From assembly GCA_046328715.1 (NCBI GenBank), contig JAXLWB010000017.1, forward strand, positions 124,001 through 188,000: a stretch of DNA of 64,000 bases, given 5' to 3'. Below are positions 18,009 through 28,343 of this stretch, one piece after another. Numbering within the stretch: position 1 is the first letter of the stretch; every line of letters begins with the position of its first letter. The position numbers were made by a program, and so were the translations under genes. This DNA comes from JAXLWB01 sp046328715 (GTDB taxonomy: Bacteria > Chloroflexota > Anaerolineae > Caldilineales > Caldilineaceae). The notes below the pieces were generated by a model. The model did not search any database. It had not been told where the DNA came from and saw nothing but the letters and a program-made list of their open reading frames with translations.

Positions 18009-18173
18009 AGAACAGTACTTGACCGGCATTTCACGGTCAAAGTGTGTTGGAAATATAACTTTCCTCATGCTTGCAGAAGAAAGTGACGGCCAGGTTGGCC
18101 AAGAAATGAACTGTAAAGCTTTGTGTAAGAATATTGTAATTCTGGATATCTCTGATTTACTTTATAGTAAGCA
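18009..18173 (+). other. minD-rodA gap with small terminator-like hairpin
   Basis: There are 165 bases without a credible gene. TTGACCG (18019-18025) pairs with CGGTCAA (18034-18040) over an 8-base loop, a modest hairpin without a T-run. TATAGT at 18163-18168 lies five bases before the rodA ATG, and no Shine-Dalgarno is present, so rodA may have its own leaderless start. Confidence 0.4.
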
Positions 18174-19445
18174 ATGATTGATCAACGTGTTTGGCGCCAC
18201 TTTGATTGGACGCTCTTTACCATTGTCATAGTTCTTAGCCTGATTGGTATTGCTATGATCTATAGCGCAACGCTTACTGCGCCTGATCCTGAACTGGAAG
18301 ATGTTTGGGTTCGCCAAATCGCCTTTTTAGGAATCGGAATTGTGGTGTTGTTTGCGATTGCGGCGCTCGACTATCGTAGTATGGAAGTGTTAGCCTTACC
18401 TGCATTTCTGGTCTTTGTTGCTTTGCTGGTGGTCGTCGCGCTGTTTGGTGAAGATCAAGGTGGAACGCAGGCTTGGATTAGCGTTGGAGGCACATTAGTC
18501 CAACCTACCGAGGCCGGAAAATTTCTGCTGGTTATTTTCTTCGCCTGGTATCTAAGTTGGTTCTATGACCGCATGTCGACGCTCTTTTACCTGCTTGTTG
18601 CCCTTGCCCTTCTCTTAGCCCCGCTTTACCTGGTAATAACCCAGCCCGATTTTGGTATGACGATCACGTATGCCTTTATCGGGGGGGTGTTGATTCTAGC
18701 GGGTGGGGTCCAAATCTGGCAGGTCTTCTTTATGGGAAGTGTTGCTGTTGCAGGTGTCGTAGCGGCATTAGTATTAATGGTCAATTCCCTGCCCTCAAAC
18801 TGGGAATTTACCGATCTCACAATTCCCAGCAATGCCAGGATCTGTCAAGTGGTACAGTCATCTCAAGAGATCGAACAAGGCCTTGAGATGAACAATATGC
18901 AACAATCGGTCTGTCGCATTCTGATCAATCTACAGGACAACAAAGTGTACGGGTACATGTTAAACCGTATCCTGATCTTTCTTGAACCAGATACTGATCA
19001 AGCAACCAACTTCAATGTGGAACAGGCCACGATTGCTGTGGGCGCTGGTGGATGGTTAGGCAAAGGCTGGACGCACGGCAGCCAAAACCAATTACGCTTT
19101 CTGCGTGTGCGTCATACAGATTTTATCTTCAGCGTGATTGCCGAAGAATTTGGATTGATCGGCGCGGCGTTTGTTGCCTGTCTCTCGCTGATTGTCGTTT
19201 GGCGGCTCCTACGCATTGCCGACCTCGCCCGTGATCAGTTTGGCCGCTTGATCGCGATTGGTGTCGCTGCAATTGTCTTCTTTCAAGTCTTTATCAATAT
19301 TGGCTTTAACCTCAGTATTCTACCCGTAACAGGACTCACGCTCCCCTTTGTGAGTTACGGTGGAAGTAGTTTGCTCTCGATGATGGCAGCGATTGGTTTG
19401 GCTGAAAGTGTCAGTATGCGCCATCGTAAGATGGAATTCCAGTAA
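18174..19445 (+). CDS. rodA: Peptidoglycan glycosyltransferase RodA (SEDS family)
   Basis: RodA polymerises glycan strands for elongation with PBP2. The 423-residue protein has about ten membrane helices and SEDS signatures LIGIAMIYSA, a WISVGGTLVQPTEAGKFLLVIFFAWYL-type segment (normally QPSE, here QPTE), TQPDFGMTI and FVSYGGSSLLSMMAAIGL. A long extracytoplasmic loop (about residues 205-290) is present. It closes the mre-mrd-min-rod cluster. RodA rather than FtsW is chosen because of the elongasome neighbours. Confidence 0.92.
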   Translation: MIDQRVWRHFDWTLFTIVIVLSLIGIAMIYSATLTAPDPELEDVWVRQIAFLGIGIVVLFAIAALDYRSMEVLALPAFLVFVALLVVVALFGEDQGGTQAWISVGGTLVQPTEAGKFLLVIFFAWYLSWFYDRMSTLFYLLVALALLLAPLYLVITQPDFGMTITYAFIGGVLILAGGVQIWQVFFMGSVAVAGVVAALVLMVNSLPSNWEFTDLTIPSNARICQVVQSSQEIEQGLEMNNMQQSVCRILINLQDNKVYGYMLNRILIFLEPDTDQATNFNVEQATIAVGAGGWLGKGWTHGSQNQLRFLRVRHTDFIFSVIAEEFGLIGAAFVACLSLIVVWRLLRIADLARDQFGRLIAIGVAAIVFFQVFINIGFNLSILPVTGLTLPFVSYGGSSLLSMMAAIGLAESVSMRHRKMEFQ

Positions 19446-19644
19446 AAATATATTTTGTAGCAAACTCCGATTTTTACTTCTCCAGATTCACCAGGGCGTT
19501 GTAAGCGATTCTCTGTAAATTTCCTCTGATTTTAGACCACAACTCAACCGTCAATTTTTGTCTTTATCGCTCTTTGAACAGTCATGCTTGCCCTAAAATC
19601 TTAATCAGATTTTCGTTATTGTAATTTGTTCTCTAGAGGTATTT
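19446..19644 (+). other. Intergenic region before exported protein gene
   Basis: This is 199 AT-rich bases with no gene or clear promoter. AGAGG lies about ten bases before the ATG at 19645. Confidence 0.4.
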
Positions 19645-20505
19645 ATGCACACATTCTTCAAAGCAACCTTTATTCTTCTGATATTATTGATTCCGGCGGC
19701 TGTGGTCTATGCAGATGACACTTTCTCCAATATTCAATCCGCAACGATGAGCGCTGAACCTGTAAATTTGGCGCTTGGCTCCAACACACCTGTCAAGTTT
19801 GCGCAGCAGGTCATCAAAGGAAGCTTGCCCGAATGGCAACGCTTGGCCCCTACCTACGCCGATCAATCACCTCTACCCGTGCGCGGCCAAGCCATGTACT
19901 ACAACCCAGGCGTGATGCAAAAGGTGATTACCTACCGTCAGCGGATGCACCAGATTCAAGATTGTGCCGATTGTATCGGTTATGTGGCGTTGCTGCGGGC
20001 TGGAGATATCAATCGCAAGATTTGGCTACAGGTGAGTGATGACACGGTAGAAGGGCCCTACTTGGTCACCGACGTAGCCGCACGTCACGATATCCCACGT
20101 CTGTTGCGCCTCGGTTGGGGTATCGATGTCGATTGGGAAACGGCCAAACGTTGGAATCTGCATATGCCAATGGTCGTGATTTGGGACACGCCGCCTGCGG
20201 GCATGATTGTCAACTCGACCGCTGCCTGGCGCGCAACGCTGGCCGCAGCGGCGCTTCAGTTTAATGAGTTACAGCCGTGGACTCCACTTCAACCGGCAGT
20301 GAAGACAGTGGAGTTGGTTGTGGATCAGGTTTCGAGTCCTATTATGAAGGACGTGATGAATGAGACGCTAAAGATCGATATGAAAGCACTCGAGTCTGCT
20401 GTGAATCAAACTACAGCCCTGCCATTGGAGCACAAAGGCGTCGTGGTCAATAATATGCTCTTTAAGCCAGGCGACTTGAAGATTCGAATGGAGCGAAACA
20501 ACTGA
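19645..20505 (+). CDS. Exported protein of unknown function, possible double-psi beta-barrel
   Basis: This 286-residue protein has a classic signal peptide (hydrophobic FFKATFILLILLIPAAVVYA, cleavage probably after VYA at about residue 23). The central part contains GQAMYYNPGVMQKVITYRQ, an IQDCADCIGYVALLR Cys pair, VEGPYLVTDVAARHD and WNLHMPMVVIW. The order of short beta segments ending in a PYLVTDV-like strand recalls RlpA/barwin-type barrels, but I cannot confirm this. It follows the rod cluster, so a wall-associated role is possible. It ends at a perfect 20-base hairpin. Confidence 0.75.
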   Translation: MHTFFKATFILLILLIPAAVVYADDTFSNIQSATMSAEPVNLALGSNTPVKFAQQVIKGSLPEWQRLAPTYADQSPLPVRGQAMYYNPGVMQKVITYRQRMHQIQDCADCIGYVALLRAGDINRKIWLQVSDDTVEGPYLVTDVAARHDIPRLLRLGWGIDVDWETAKRWNLHMPMVVIWDTPPAGMIVNSTAAWRATLAAAALQFNELQPWTPLQPAVKTVELVVDQVSSPIMKDVMNETLKIDMKALESAVNQTTALPLEHKGVVVNNMLFKPGDLKIRMERNN

Positions 20506-20510
20506 CCGGA

Positions 20511-20560
20511 AGACAAGATGAAGGGATGACAGGAGAATTTGTCATCCCTTCATCTTGTCT
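20511..20560. terminator. Perfect 20-base inverted repeat between convergent genes
   Basis: The left arm is 20511-20530, the loop 20531-20540 and the right arm 20541-20560; all 20 positions pair. The words AGACAAGATG and AAGGGATGAC recur in the elements at 2773-2852 and 50343-50429. It lies five bases after one stop codon and just before the other gene's end, so it is a good bidirectional terminator, although no long T-run follows. Confidence 0.85.
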
Positions 20561-20568
20561 TCTTGTCT

Positions 20569-20991
20569 CTAATAAGGGCGATATTCGGCCTGGAAGTAGC
20601 GTAGCGGCGAAACGGCACCGATCAGGCAGAGAATGAAGATGACGATGATCAAAAATTGTCCGAAGAGGTTGAGACCGGCAAACTCATCGCGCAGATAACT
20701 ATTCAGCAACACCAAGGCAAAGAGTGTGTGAGCTACGACCATACTCACCAGCACCGAAAGTTCGATCATTCGTTCGTTGGCAGCGAGGATTAAGAAAAGT
20801 CCTAAGGCAATCAAGGCCGATCCTGCCAGACGAAGTGGCCAACCACTCTCGCCATGTAGAATCCCTAAGTCGATCAGTCTACTCTGGCGTAGTGCCAGCA
20901 GGGCAAATCCACTAACCAGACCCAGCACGCTGCCATTCAGGCGCATGACCAACCGCAACGGACGGAAGGGATCGCCGAGAGAATAGGCCAT
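20569..20991 (-). CDS. Small membrane protein of unknown function
   Basis: This 140-residue protein has four predicted membrane helices: LNGSVLGLVSGFALLALRQ, WPLRLAGSALIALGLFLIL, LSVLVSMVVAHTLFALVLL and FLIIVIFILCLIGAVSPL. No family is recognised. It starts three bases after the stop of the upstream enoyl-CoA hydratase gene, so the two are cotranscribed. Confidence 0.75.
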   Translation of the reverse strand: MAYSLGDPFRPLRLVMRLNGSVLGLVSGFALLALRQSRLIDLGILHGESGWPLRLAGSALIALGLFLILAANERMIELSVLVSMVVAHTLFALVLLNSYLRDEFAGLNLFGQFLIIVIFILCLIGAVSPLRYFQAEYRPY

Positions 20992-20994
20992 CGG

Positions 20995-21771
20995 TTATTT
21001 GCCCTTCCACTGTGCGGGGCGTTTTTCAATAAAGGCCGCCATACCTTCCTTTTGATCTTCGGTCGCAAAGAGCAGATTGAAGAGACGACGTTCTACATTT
21101 ACCCCTTCGCTCAAGCCGGTCTCATAGGCAGCATTGACTGCCTCCTTGGCCACACGTAGCGCCACAGGAGATTTGCTTGCTATCGTCGTAGCTACCTCAA
21201 TGGCCAGCGTTAAATACTGATCCACCGGTGCAATGCGACTGACCAGCCCAAACTGTAACGCCTCCTGAGCGGTTAGCTTGCGGTCGCTAAGAATAATGTC
21301 CATCGCAACTGCTTTGCCAACAGCGCGGGTCAAACGTTGCGTGCCGCCTGCGCCTGGGATGACGCCCAGGTTGATCTCAGGCTGGCCAAACCTAGCGCTC
21401 TCCGAGGCGATGATCGTATCGCAGAGCAGCGCCAATTCGCAGCCACCTCCCAAACACCAACCACTCACCGCCGCCACAATCGGCTTGTGAATGCGCCGCA
21501 CCTGATCCCAGGCATTGAGAAACGGACTGGTAATCATCTCAACCACGCTGGCGTTGGCCATCTGTTTGATATCAGCACCAGCTGCAAAGGCTTTTTCGTT
21601 GCCTGTGATCACAATACAGCCAATCGCCTGGTTGATATCCAACGTTTGCAGAGCATCGGTTAACTCCGCCATTAGTTCACCGTTGAGGGCGTTAAGGGCA
21701 TTCGGACGATTGAGTTGTACAATACCGACGCGATTTTCAGTGCGGACAAGAATATTGCTGTAGCTACTCAT
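20995..21771 (-). CDS. Enoyl-CoA hydratase/isomerase family protein
   Basis: This 258-residue crotonase-fold enzyme probably hydrates trans-2-enoyl-CoA. It shows LNRPNALNALNGELM, the oxyanion-hole segment AFAAGADIKQMA, GWCLGGGCELALLCD with a catalytic Glu, and FGQPEINLGVIPGAGGTQRL with the second Glu. Both Glu residues of true hydratases are present. The neighbours (a membrane protein and topA) do not identify a pathway; general fatty-acid or aromatic degradation is possible. Confidence 0.92.
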   Translation of the reverse strand: MSSYSNILVRTENRVGIVQLNRPNALNALNGELMAELTDALQTLDINQAIGCIVITGNEKAFAAGADIKQMANASVVEMITSPFLNAWDQVRRIHKPIVAAVSGWCLGGGCELALLCDTIIASESARFGQPEINLGVIPGAGGTQRLTRAVGKAVAMDIILSDRKLTAQEALQFGLVSRIAPVDQYLTLAIEVATTIASKSPVALRVAKEAVNAAYETGLSEGVNVERRLFNLLFATEDQKEGMAAFIEKRPAQWKGK

Positions 21772-21855
21772 ATTATATCAATTGTCCTCTGGAAAGCCCT
21801 GAATTTCAGCTATATTTGCGGGGAAAATTCATGGCTTTTACAACCGCAATTGTTA

Positions 21856-24459
<2,604 letters not shown>

Positions 24460-24626
24460 TAGAATGTAACAATAAATCGGAAAAATCTGCTTTGCTCAGG
24501 TGAACAATATCCTATTGTATGTGTATCTGACCGCAGCATTGCTATGCAACCTGACAAATTTACCAGACAATAACTGTAATCCAAAACTTGCTGTGCCTTT
24601 AAAGTTAGCTCACAGCCGCGCAGTCA
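24460..24626. other. topA-DUF429 divergent gap
   Basis: These 167 bases separate topA (minus) from the DUF429 gene (plus). I see no gene, no strong promoter and no repeat. Confidence 0.4.
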
Positions 24627-24629
24627 TTG

Positions 24630-25361
24630 ATGAACGCCATGAATGATTCAATTTTGGGGATTGATTTGGCAACACGCCGCTATCGCGACATTGGGATTGC
24701 CATTTTACAAGAAGAAGGCGGACAGATCAACTGCCAATTTTTGCGACCCAGTGACCATCAGCTTGCTGATCCGCCAATGGTTGATTTATTAGCAGACTAC
24801 ATCGCCCAAATTGCCGACAATTATGGCGTTCGTGTGATTGCAATTGATGGCCCGCAAGCCTGGAAAGCGCCAGATAATGGGCTAGAACATCAGCGTGTTA
24901 GCGAGAAAGCATTGCGTACCCAGGCCAAGACTGGCCTGTTTGGCTTTTGCAAGCCTTCAAGCTCACTCCGTTTTGTACGGTTTGCCATCGATTTCTATAT
25001 GGCGCTCGAAGTACGAGGCTGGCAGCGTCAAAACAGCGCGAAAGCAATGTCTGGGAAGTGTGTAATCGAAGTTTTTCCGACTGCGGCTTGGCGCGCTTTG
25101 GGTGTAAAAGCTCTGCCCGCCAAACCAGCCTGTTCAAACGAAATGGTAGCACAGTGGTTATCGTATTTGCCCAAGAACTTTCCGATCCGACTCGAACAGA
25201 CCCCCACGCACGATGAGTTGCAAGCGTTGATGGCCGGGTTGGTGGGCTGGGCGTTTGCGCAACAGCGAGGATATCAAAGCTACGGGCTTATGCCACAGTG
25301 GGTGGACGACCATTGGCAGGAAGGGTTCATCGTCAACTTGGATGGCTCTCCGTTTCAATGA
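24630..25361 (+). CDS. DUF429 family protein, predicted RNase H-like fold
   Basis: This 243-residue protein starts with DSILGIDLATRRYRDIGIAILQ, an RNase H-fold first strand with a conserved Asp. It continues with VIAIDGPQAWKAP, a Phe/Cys-rich KTGLFGFCKPSSSLRFVRFAID and CVIEVFPTAAWRALG, all typical of DUF429. A C-terminal HDELQALMAGLVGWAF supplies further acidic residues. DUF429 is predicted to be a nuclease; no substrate is known. The ATG at 24630 is used, but 24639 is also possible. It stands alone. Confidence 0.8.
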   Translation: MNAMNDSILGIDLATRRYRDIGIAILQEEGGQINCQFLRPSDHQLADPPMVDLLADYIAQIADNYGVRVIAIDGPQAWKAPDNGLEHQRVSEKALRTQAKTGLFGFCKPSSSLRFVRFAIDFYMALEVRGWQRQNSAKAMSGKCVIEVFPTAAWRALGVKALPAKPACSNEMVAQWLSYLPKNFPIRLEQTPTHDELQALMAGLVGWAFAQQRGYQSYGLMPQWVDDHWQEGFIVNLDGSPFQ

Positions 25362-25424
25362 TAACCGTAGAAGCACCTGCCCTGCAAAAGGGTGCTCGGT
25401 ACGCTGATTAGACGGAAAGTACCA

Positions 25425-25479
25425 GGATGGATACGGATCAAAACTGATAAATAGCTCCCCGTTATCCGTGTATCGATCC
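25425..25479. repeat. Imperfect inverted repeat of ATCCGT words
   Basis: GGATGGATACGGATCA (25425-25440) pairs loosely with TTATCCGTGTATCGATCC (25462-25479). The ATCCGTG/CACGGAT words resemble those of the larger element at 37749-37840. It is a probable degenerate member of the same class, between the DUF429 gene and the methyltransferase gene. Confidence 0.45.
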
Positions 25480-25523
25480 CTGTTTCATTCTGATTAGTGC
25501 TGTATGAATTTTGAAATCATACT

Positions 25524-26681
25524 ATGACTATCGAATTGGAATTAACCGGGATGACGCCGGGCGGCGATGCGATTGGCCGCCACGAGGGGATGGTCGTCTT
25601 TGTACCCTTGGGCGTTCCGGGCGAAAAGGTGGAAGTGGAACTGGTGGAGCAACGCCGCACCTTTGCTCGTGGGCGGATTGTGCGTGTGCTTGAAACTGCA
25701 TCTGATCGAGTCATGCCGCACTGCCGACACTTTGGCATCTGTGGTGGTTGTCAATGGCAGCAGATCGATTACTCCGCACAGCTTCGTTTCAAAACCGAGA
25801 TCGTCCGCGAACAATTAACACGCATTGGCAAGTTGGACAATCCACCCGTTTTGGACTGTATGCCTAGTGAGGGTGCCTATCACTACCGCAATCATGCACG
25901 ACTGGCGGTCGCACCTTCGGGGCGTCTGGGCTATCGTGCGGCTGCTTCACATCAGGTTGTGGAGATTGAAGAGTGTCCGATTCTAGAGGCGACGTTGGAA
26001 TCAAAGATTGTCAACGCGCAGAACCAGCGTTTGAAGAAACAAAAGTCCACCGAAGCCAAGCAAAAAGATCACGAAGTTCGTTGGTCAACGCCGACGCTGC
26101 GGGTGGGCGACTATGACTATTTCGTTTCCCCTCAATCCTTTTTTCAAGCCAATACACACATTGCGGCCAATATGGTTGATTGGGCGTTGGCTGCGCTGCA
26201 ATTGAGTGGCAGGGAAGCGGTGCTGGATCTCTTCTGTGGGGTAGGTCTATTCACGCTACCGATTGCACATCAAGCCGCCTTGGTGATCGGCATCGAAGCG
26301 AACGACTCAGCGACGGCTGATGCCAAGCGAAATCTAACCCTCCTCAATCAGCAACGACCAGGCTGTGCGCAGATCCTGACAGCCTCGGTGGCAGAGGGGT
26401 TACAGCGGGCTGAGATTGCCTCAAAACATTGGGACGCAATTCTGCTTGATCCGCCGCGTGCTGGCGTGGATGAACAGTCGTTGCGGCGGATCATCGCATT
26501 GCGCTCGTCGCTGATCCTCTACGTGTCGTGTGATCCGGCAACCTTAGCACGCGATCTGCACAAATTGATAGAGGCTGGCTACCAACTCGTCTCTGCCCAG
26601 CCATTTGATATGTTTCCACAGACCTATCATGTGGAGACATGTTGTGTGTTGCGTAAAGGTTCGCCCTCATCTAAAAAATAG
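25524..26681 (+). CDS. rlmD: 23S rRNA-type m5U methyltransferase (TrmA/RlmD family)
   Basis: This 385-residue SAM enzyme probably methylates a uracil C5 in rRNA. An N-terminal TRAM domain (residues 1-58) is followed by an iron-sulfur cysteine set CRHFGICGGCQWQ, with the fourth Cys in VEIEECPIL. The Rossmann part has LDLFCGVGLFTLPIA, ILLDPPRAGVDEQSLR and the catalytic Cys in LYVSCDPATLARDL. Members of this family fall into RlmCD/RlmD/TrmA types that cannot be separated here; RlmD is the best guess because of the TRAM plus cluster arrangement. Confidence 0.88.
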   Translation: MTIELELTGMTPGGDAIGRHEGMVVFVPLGVPGEKVEVELVEQRRTFARGRIVRVLETASDRVMPHCRHFGICGGCQWQQIDYSAQLRFKTEIVREQLTRIGKLDNPPVLDCMPSEGAYHYRNHARLAVAPSGRLGYRAAASHQVVEIEECPILEATLESKIVNAQNQRLKKQKSTEAKQKDHEVRWSTPTLRVGDYDYFVSPQSFFQANTHIAANMVDWALAALQLSGREAVLDLFCGVGLFTLPIAHQAALVIGIEANDSATADAKRNLTLLNQQRPGCAQILTASVAEGLQRAEIASKHWDAILLDPPRAGVDEQSLRRIIALRSSLILYVSCDPATLARDLHKLIEAGYQLVSAQPFDMFPQTYHVETCCVLRKGSPSSKK

Positions 26682-26743
26682 TGATTCTGCTGAATTTTGT
26701 GGCCTAGACAGCTGAAAGCGAACAGCCCGAAGTACGGTGGCTG

Positions 26744-26834
26744 TGTTATTTCGAGGAGTGGCTTTTTGCGGCGGGAAATCCTGTGCGGACTGATCCAATA
26801 AAGATTTCTTCTCGGAACTGCCTCGTCGAAATGA
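26744..26834. repeat. Degenerate dispersed repeat with GTCATTTCGA-type ends
   Basis: GTTATTTCGAGGAGTGGC (26744-26761) is an imperfect inverse of GCCTCGTCGAAATGAC at the other end (26820-26834). AAGATTTCTTCTCGG lies between. This is the layout of GTCATTTCGAxxGAG...AAATGAC elements dispersed in many bacterial genomes. No gene overlaps it. Confidence 0.5.
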
Positions 26835-26994
26835 CAACTTCCACCTTCCATAGAATCCGGCAAAGGTAGGAAAAATAAATACAAAAATAGCCATTTGTGA
26901 TACAAATAGAGGAAAAGGATGGCAAGCTGCAAGCCGAAGCGCAATTGCCTCTGCAACTTGTAATATGCCTATGCAACTTCCTAGAAAGGTTTGT
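26835..26994. other. Remainder of methyltransferase-HAD gap
   Basis: No gene is supported here. GCAAGCTGCAAG and CTCTGCAACTTG around 26920-26962 form a weak inverted repeat of TGCAA words. AGAAAGG at 26983-26989 is the ribosome-binding site for the HAD gene. Confidence 0.4.
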
Positions 26995-27624
26995 ATGGAT
27001 TTTCAAGCAGTTCTCTTTGATATGGATGGCGTTGTGATTGACACACATGAGCCGGTCACACGCTTTTGGAATGATTTGGCTGCTTTGCATCGTGTGAATT
27101 TAACCGCGGTCGATTTTGAAACACACATTTATGGTGTGCCCGCCGATCATACCTTCGACAAGCTCTTTCCAATGGTGACGGGGGAGGTGCGTCGGCAGAT
27201 CATGGCAGAGTTGGAGCAGGATGAACTGACACAGATCTACACACCAGTTGCTGGAGTGCTGTCTTTCCTCAAGATACTAAAGGTCCAAGGTGTACCCACG
27301 GCCCTTGTGACCAGTGGTCATCCCTGGAAGGTGAAACGTGTTTTTGAGCAGTTAGAGTTGCAGCCCTTATTTCGTACTGCGATTACAGCGGTTGATATTG
27401 TTCGGGGCAAACCCGCGCCAGATTGTTACCAACTGGCCGCCAAACGTTTGGGCATAGAACCTGCAAACTGTGTGGTCTTTGAAGATTCGCTGGCTGGCGC
27501 ACAAGCGGGATTGGCAGCAGATGCAACCGTGATTGGTGTACAATCCTCGCCCGGGTTGGCGGCAAAACTACGCATATTGGGCGTGGCACGGATTATCGAC
27601 GACTTCCGCGAGTTCTCTTTATGA
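26995..27624 (+). CDS. HAD-family phosphatase, beta-phosphoglucomutase-like
   Basis: This 209-residue HAD hydrolase has motif I FDMDGVVIDTHEP, motif II ALVTSGHPWK, a Lys in GKPAPDCYQLA and motif III VFEDSLAGAQAGLAA. A small helical cap lies between motifs I and II, so it resembles phosphoglycolate phosphatases and beta-phosphoglucomutases. I choose the ATG at 26995 because AGAAAGG is correctly spaced; an ATG at 26965 is in frame but has no such site. It overlaps the Nudix gene by four bases (ATGA), so translation is coupled. Confidence 0.9.
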   Translation: MDFQAVLFDMDGVVIDTHEPVTRFWNDLAALHRVNLTAVDFETHIYGVPADHTFDKLFPMVTGEVRRQIMAELEQDELTQIYTPVAGVLSFLKILKVQGVPTALVTSGHPWKVKRVFEQLELQPLFRTAITAVDIVRGKPAPDCYQLAAKRLGIEPANCVVFEDSLAGAQAGLAADATVIGVQSSPGLAAKLRILGVARIIDDFREFSL

Positions 27625-28259
27625 CTCCTGCACAACAACTTGCCTTTTGGGCTGACCAATTGCGCGACATTACAGCCAATGGTCACCGCTTTGCCAATAA
27701 CCCTTATGACCGAGACAACTACGAACGCATTCGCCAAATTGCTCTGGAGATGATAGCGCTGGCTACTGGAGATGCACTGGCAGATTTGGAACCCTTGCGC
27801 GATACGGTTTTTAGCCGCTCCACTCCGTTTACTACGGGTGACGCCGCAGTCATCGATGAGGAAGGGCGCATGCTGCTCATTCGTCGTGCAGATAATAAGC
27901 AATGGGCCATGCCAGGCGGTGCCTTGTGTGTAGGCGAAACCCCAGCCGAAGGCGTGGTGCGCGAGGTATTGGAAGAAACAGGTATCCACTGCGAAGCGAT
28001 AGCCTTCGTCGGCATCTTTGATTCACGCTTCTTGAAGGTAAAATGGCGCCATCAGCTCTATATGCAGATCTTTCTTTGTCGTCCTCTAGAGCACGAACCC
28101 ACTGCTCCACCCAGCCATGCCCAGGAAGTCCTAGAGACGGGTTGGTTTAGAGAAGCCGAACTTCCCGAAGATCTCGACCTGGGCCATAGAGATCGCCTAC
28201 TCTATGCCTTTCGCTTTTGGCGCGGCGAGGTTGGAACTTATTGGGAAGGAATGGGTTAG
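27621..28259 (+). CDS. Nudix hydrolase with N-terminal helical domain
   Basis: This 212-residue protein has a Nudix box at about residues 99-121 (GGALCVGETPAEGVVREVLEET, then GI) with all metal-binding Glu residues. The N-terminal 60 residues (AFWADQLRDITANGHRFANN, NPYDRDNYERIRQIA) match the small helical domain that precedes ADP-ribose or NDP-sugar Nudix enzymes. Coupling to the HAD phosphatase suggests sequential hydrolysis of a nucleoside-diphosphate compound and its phosphate product. The substrate is not known. Confidence 0.9.
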   Translation: MTPAQQLAFWADQLRDITANGHRFANNPYDRDNYERIRQIALEMIALATGDALADLEPLRDTVFSRSTPFTTGDAAVIDEEGRMLLIRRADNKQWAMPGGALCVGETPAEGVVREVLEETGIHCEAIAFVGIFDSRFLKVKWRHQLYMQIFLCRPLEHEPTAPPSHAQEVLETGWFREAELPEDLDLGHRDRLLYAFRFWRGEVGTYWEGMG

Positions 28260-28268
28260 GCCGTTTAC

Positions 28269-28304
28269 ATGGTAACTGGTAATTACATAATTACCAGTTA
28301 CCAT
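28269..28304 (+). terminator. Perfect 16-base inverted repeat after Nudix gene
   Basis: ATGGTAACTGGTAATT (28269-28284) pairs perfectly with 28289-28304 around the loop ACAT. It begins ten bases after the Nudix stop and is followed by ATTTC. It is a probable terminator, and its arms are again built from similar octamers (GGTAACTG, GTAATTAC). Confidence 0.75.
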
Positions 28305-28343
28305 ATTTCAACACCGCAATTGTAATAGTTAGGTCGACTGCTT

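Noticed and set aside
17995..18177. Short plus-strand open frame after minD considered as minE
   Set aside because: The translated sequence has no MinE features and overlaps the minD end; the gap is better explained as intergenic.
26667..27090. Several minus-strand open frames between the methyltransferase and HAD genes
   Set aside because: They overlap each other in different frames, cover a degenerate repeat and have no family features or ribosome-binding sites.
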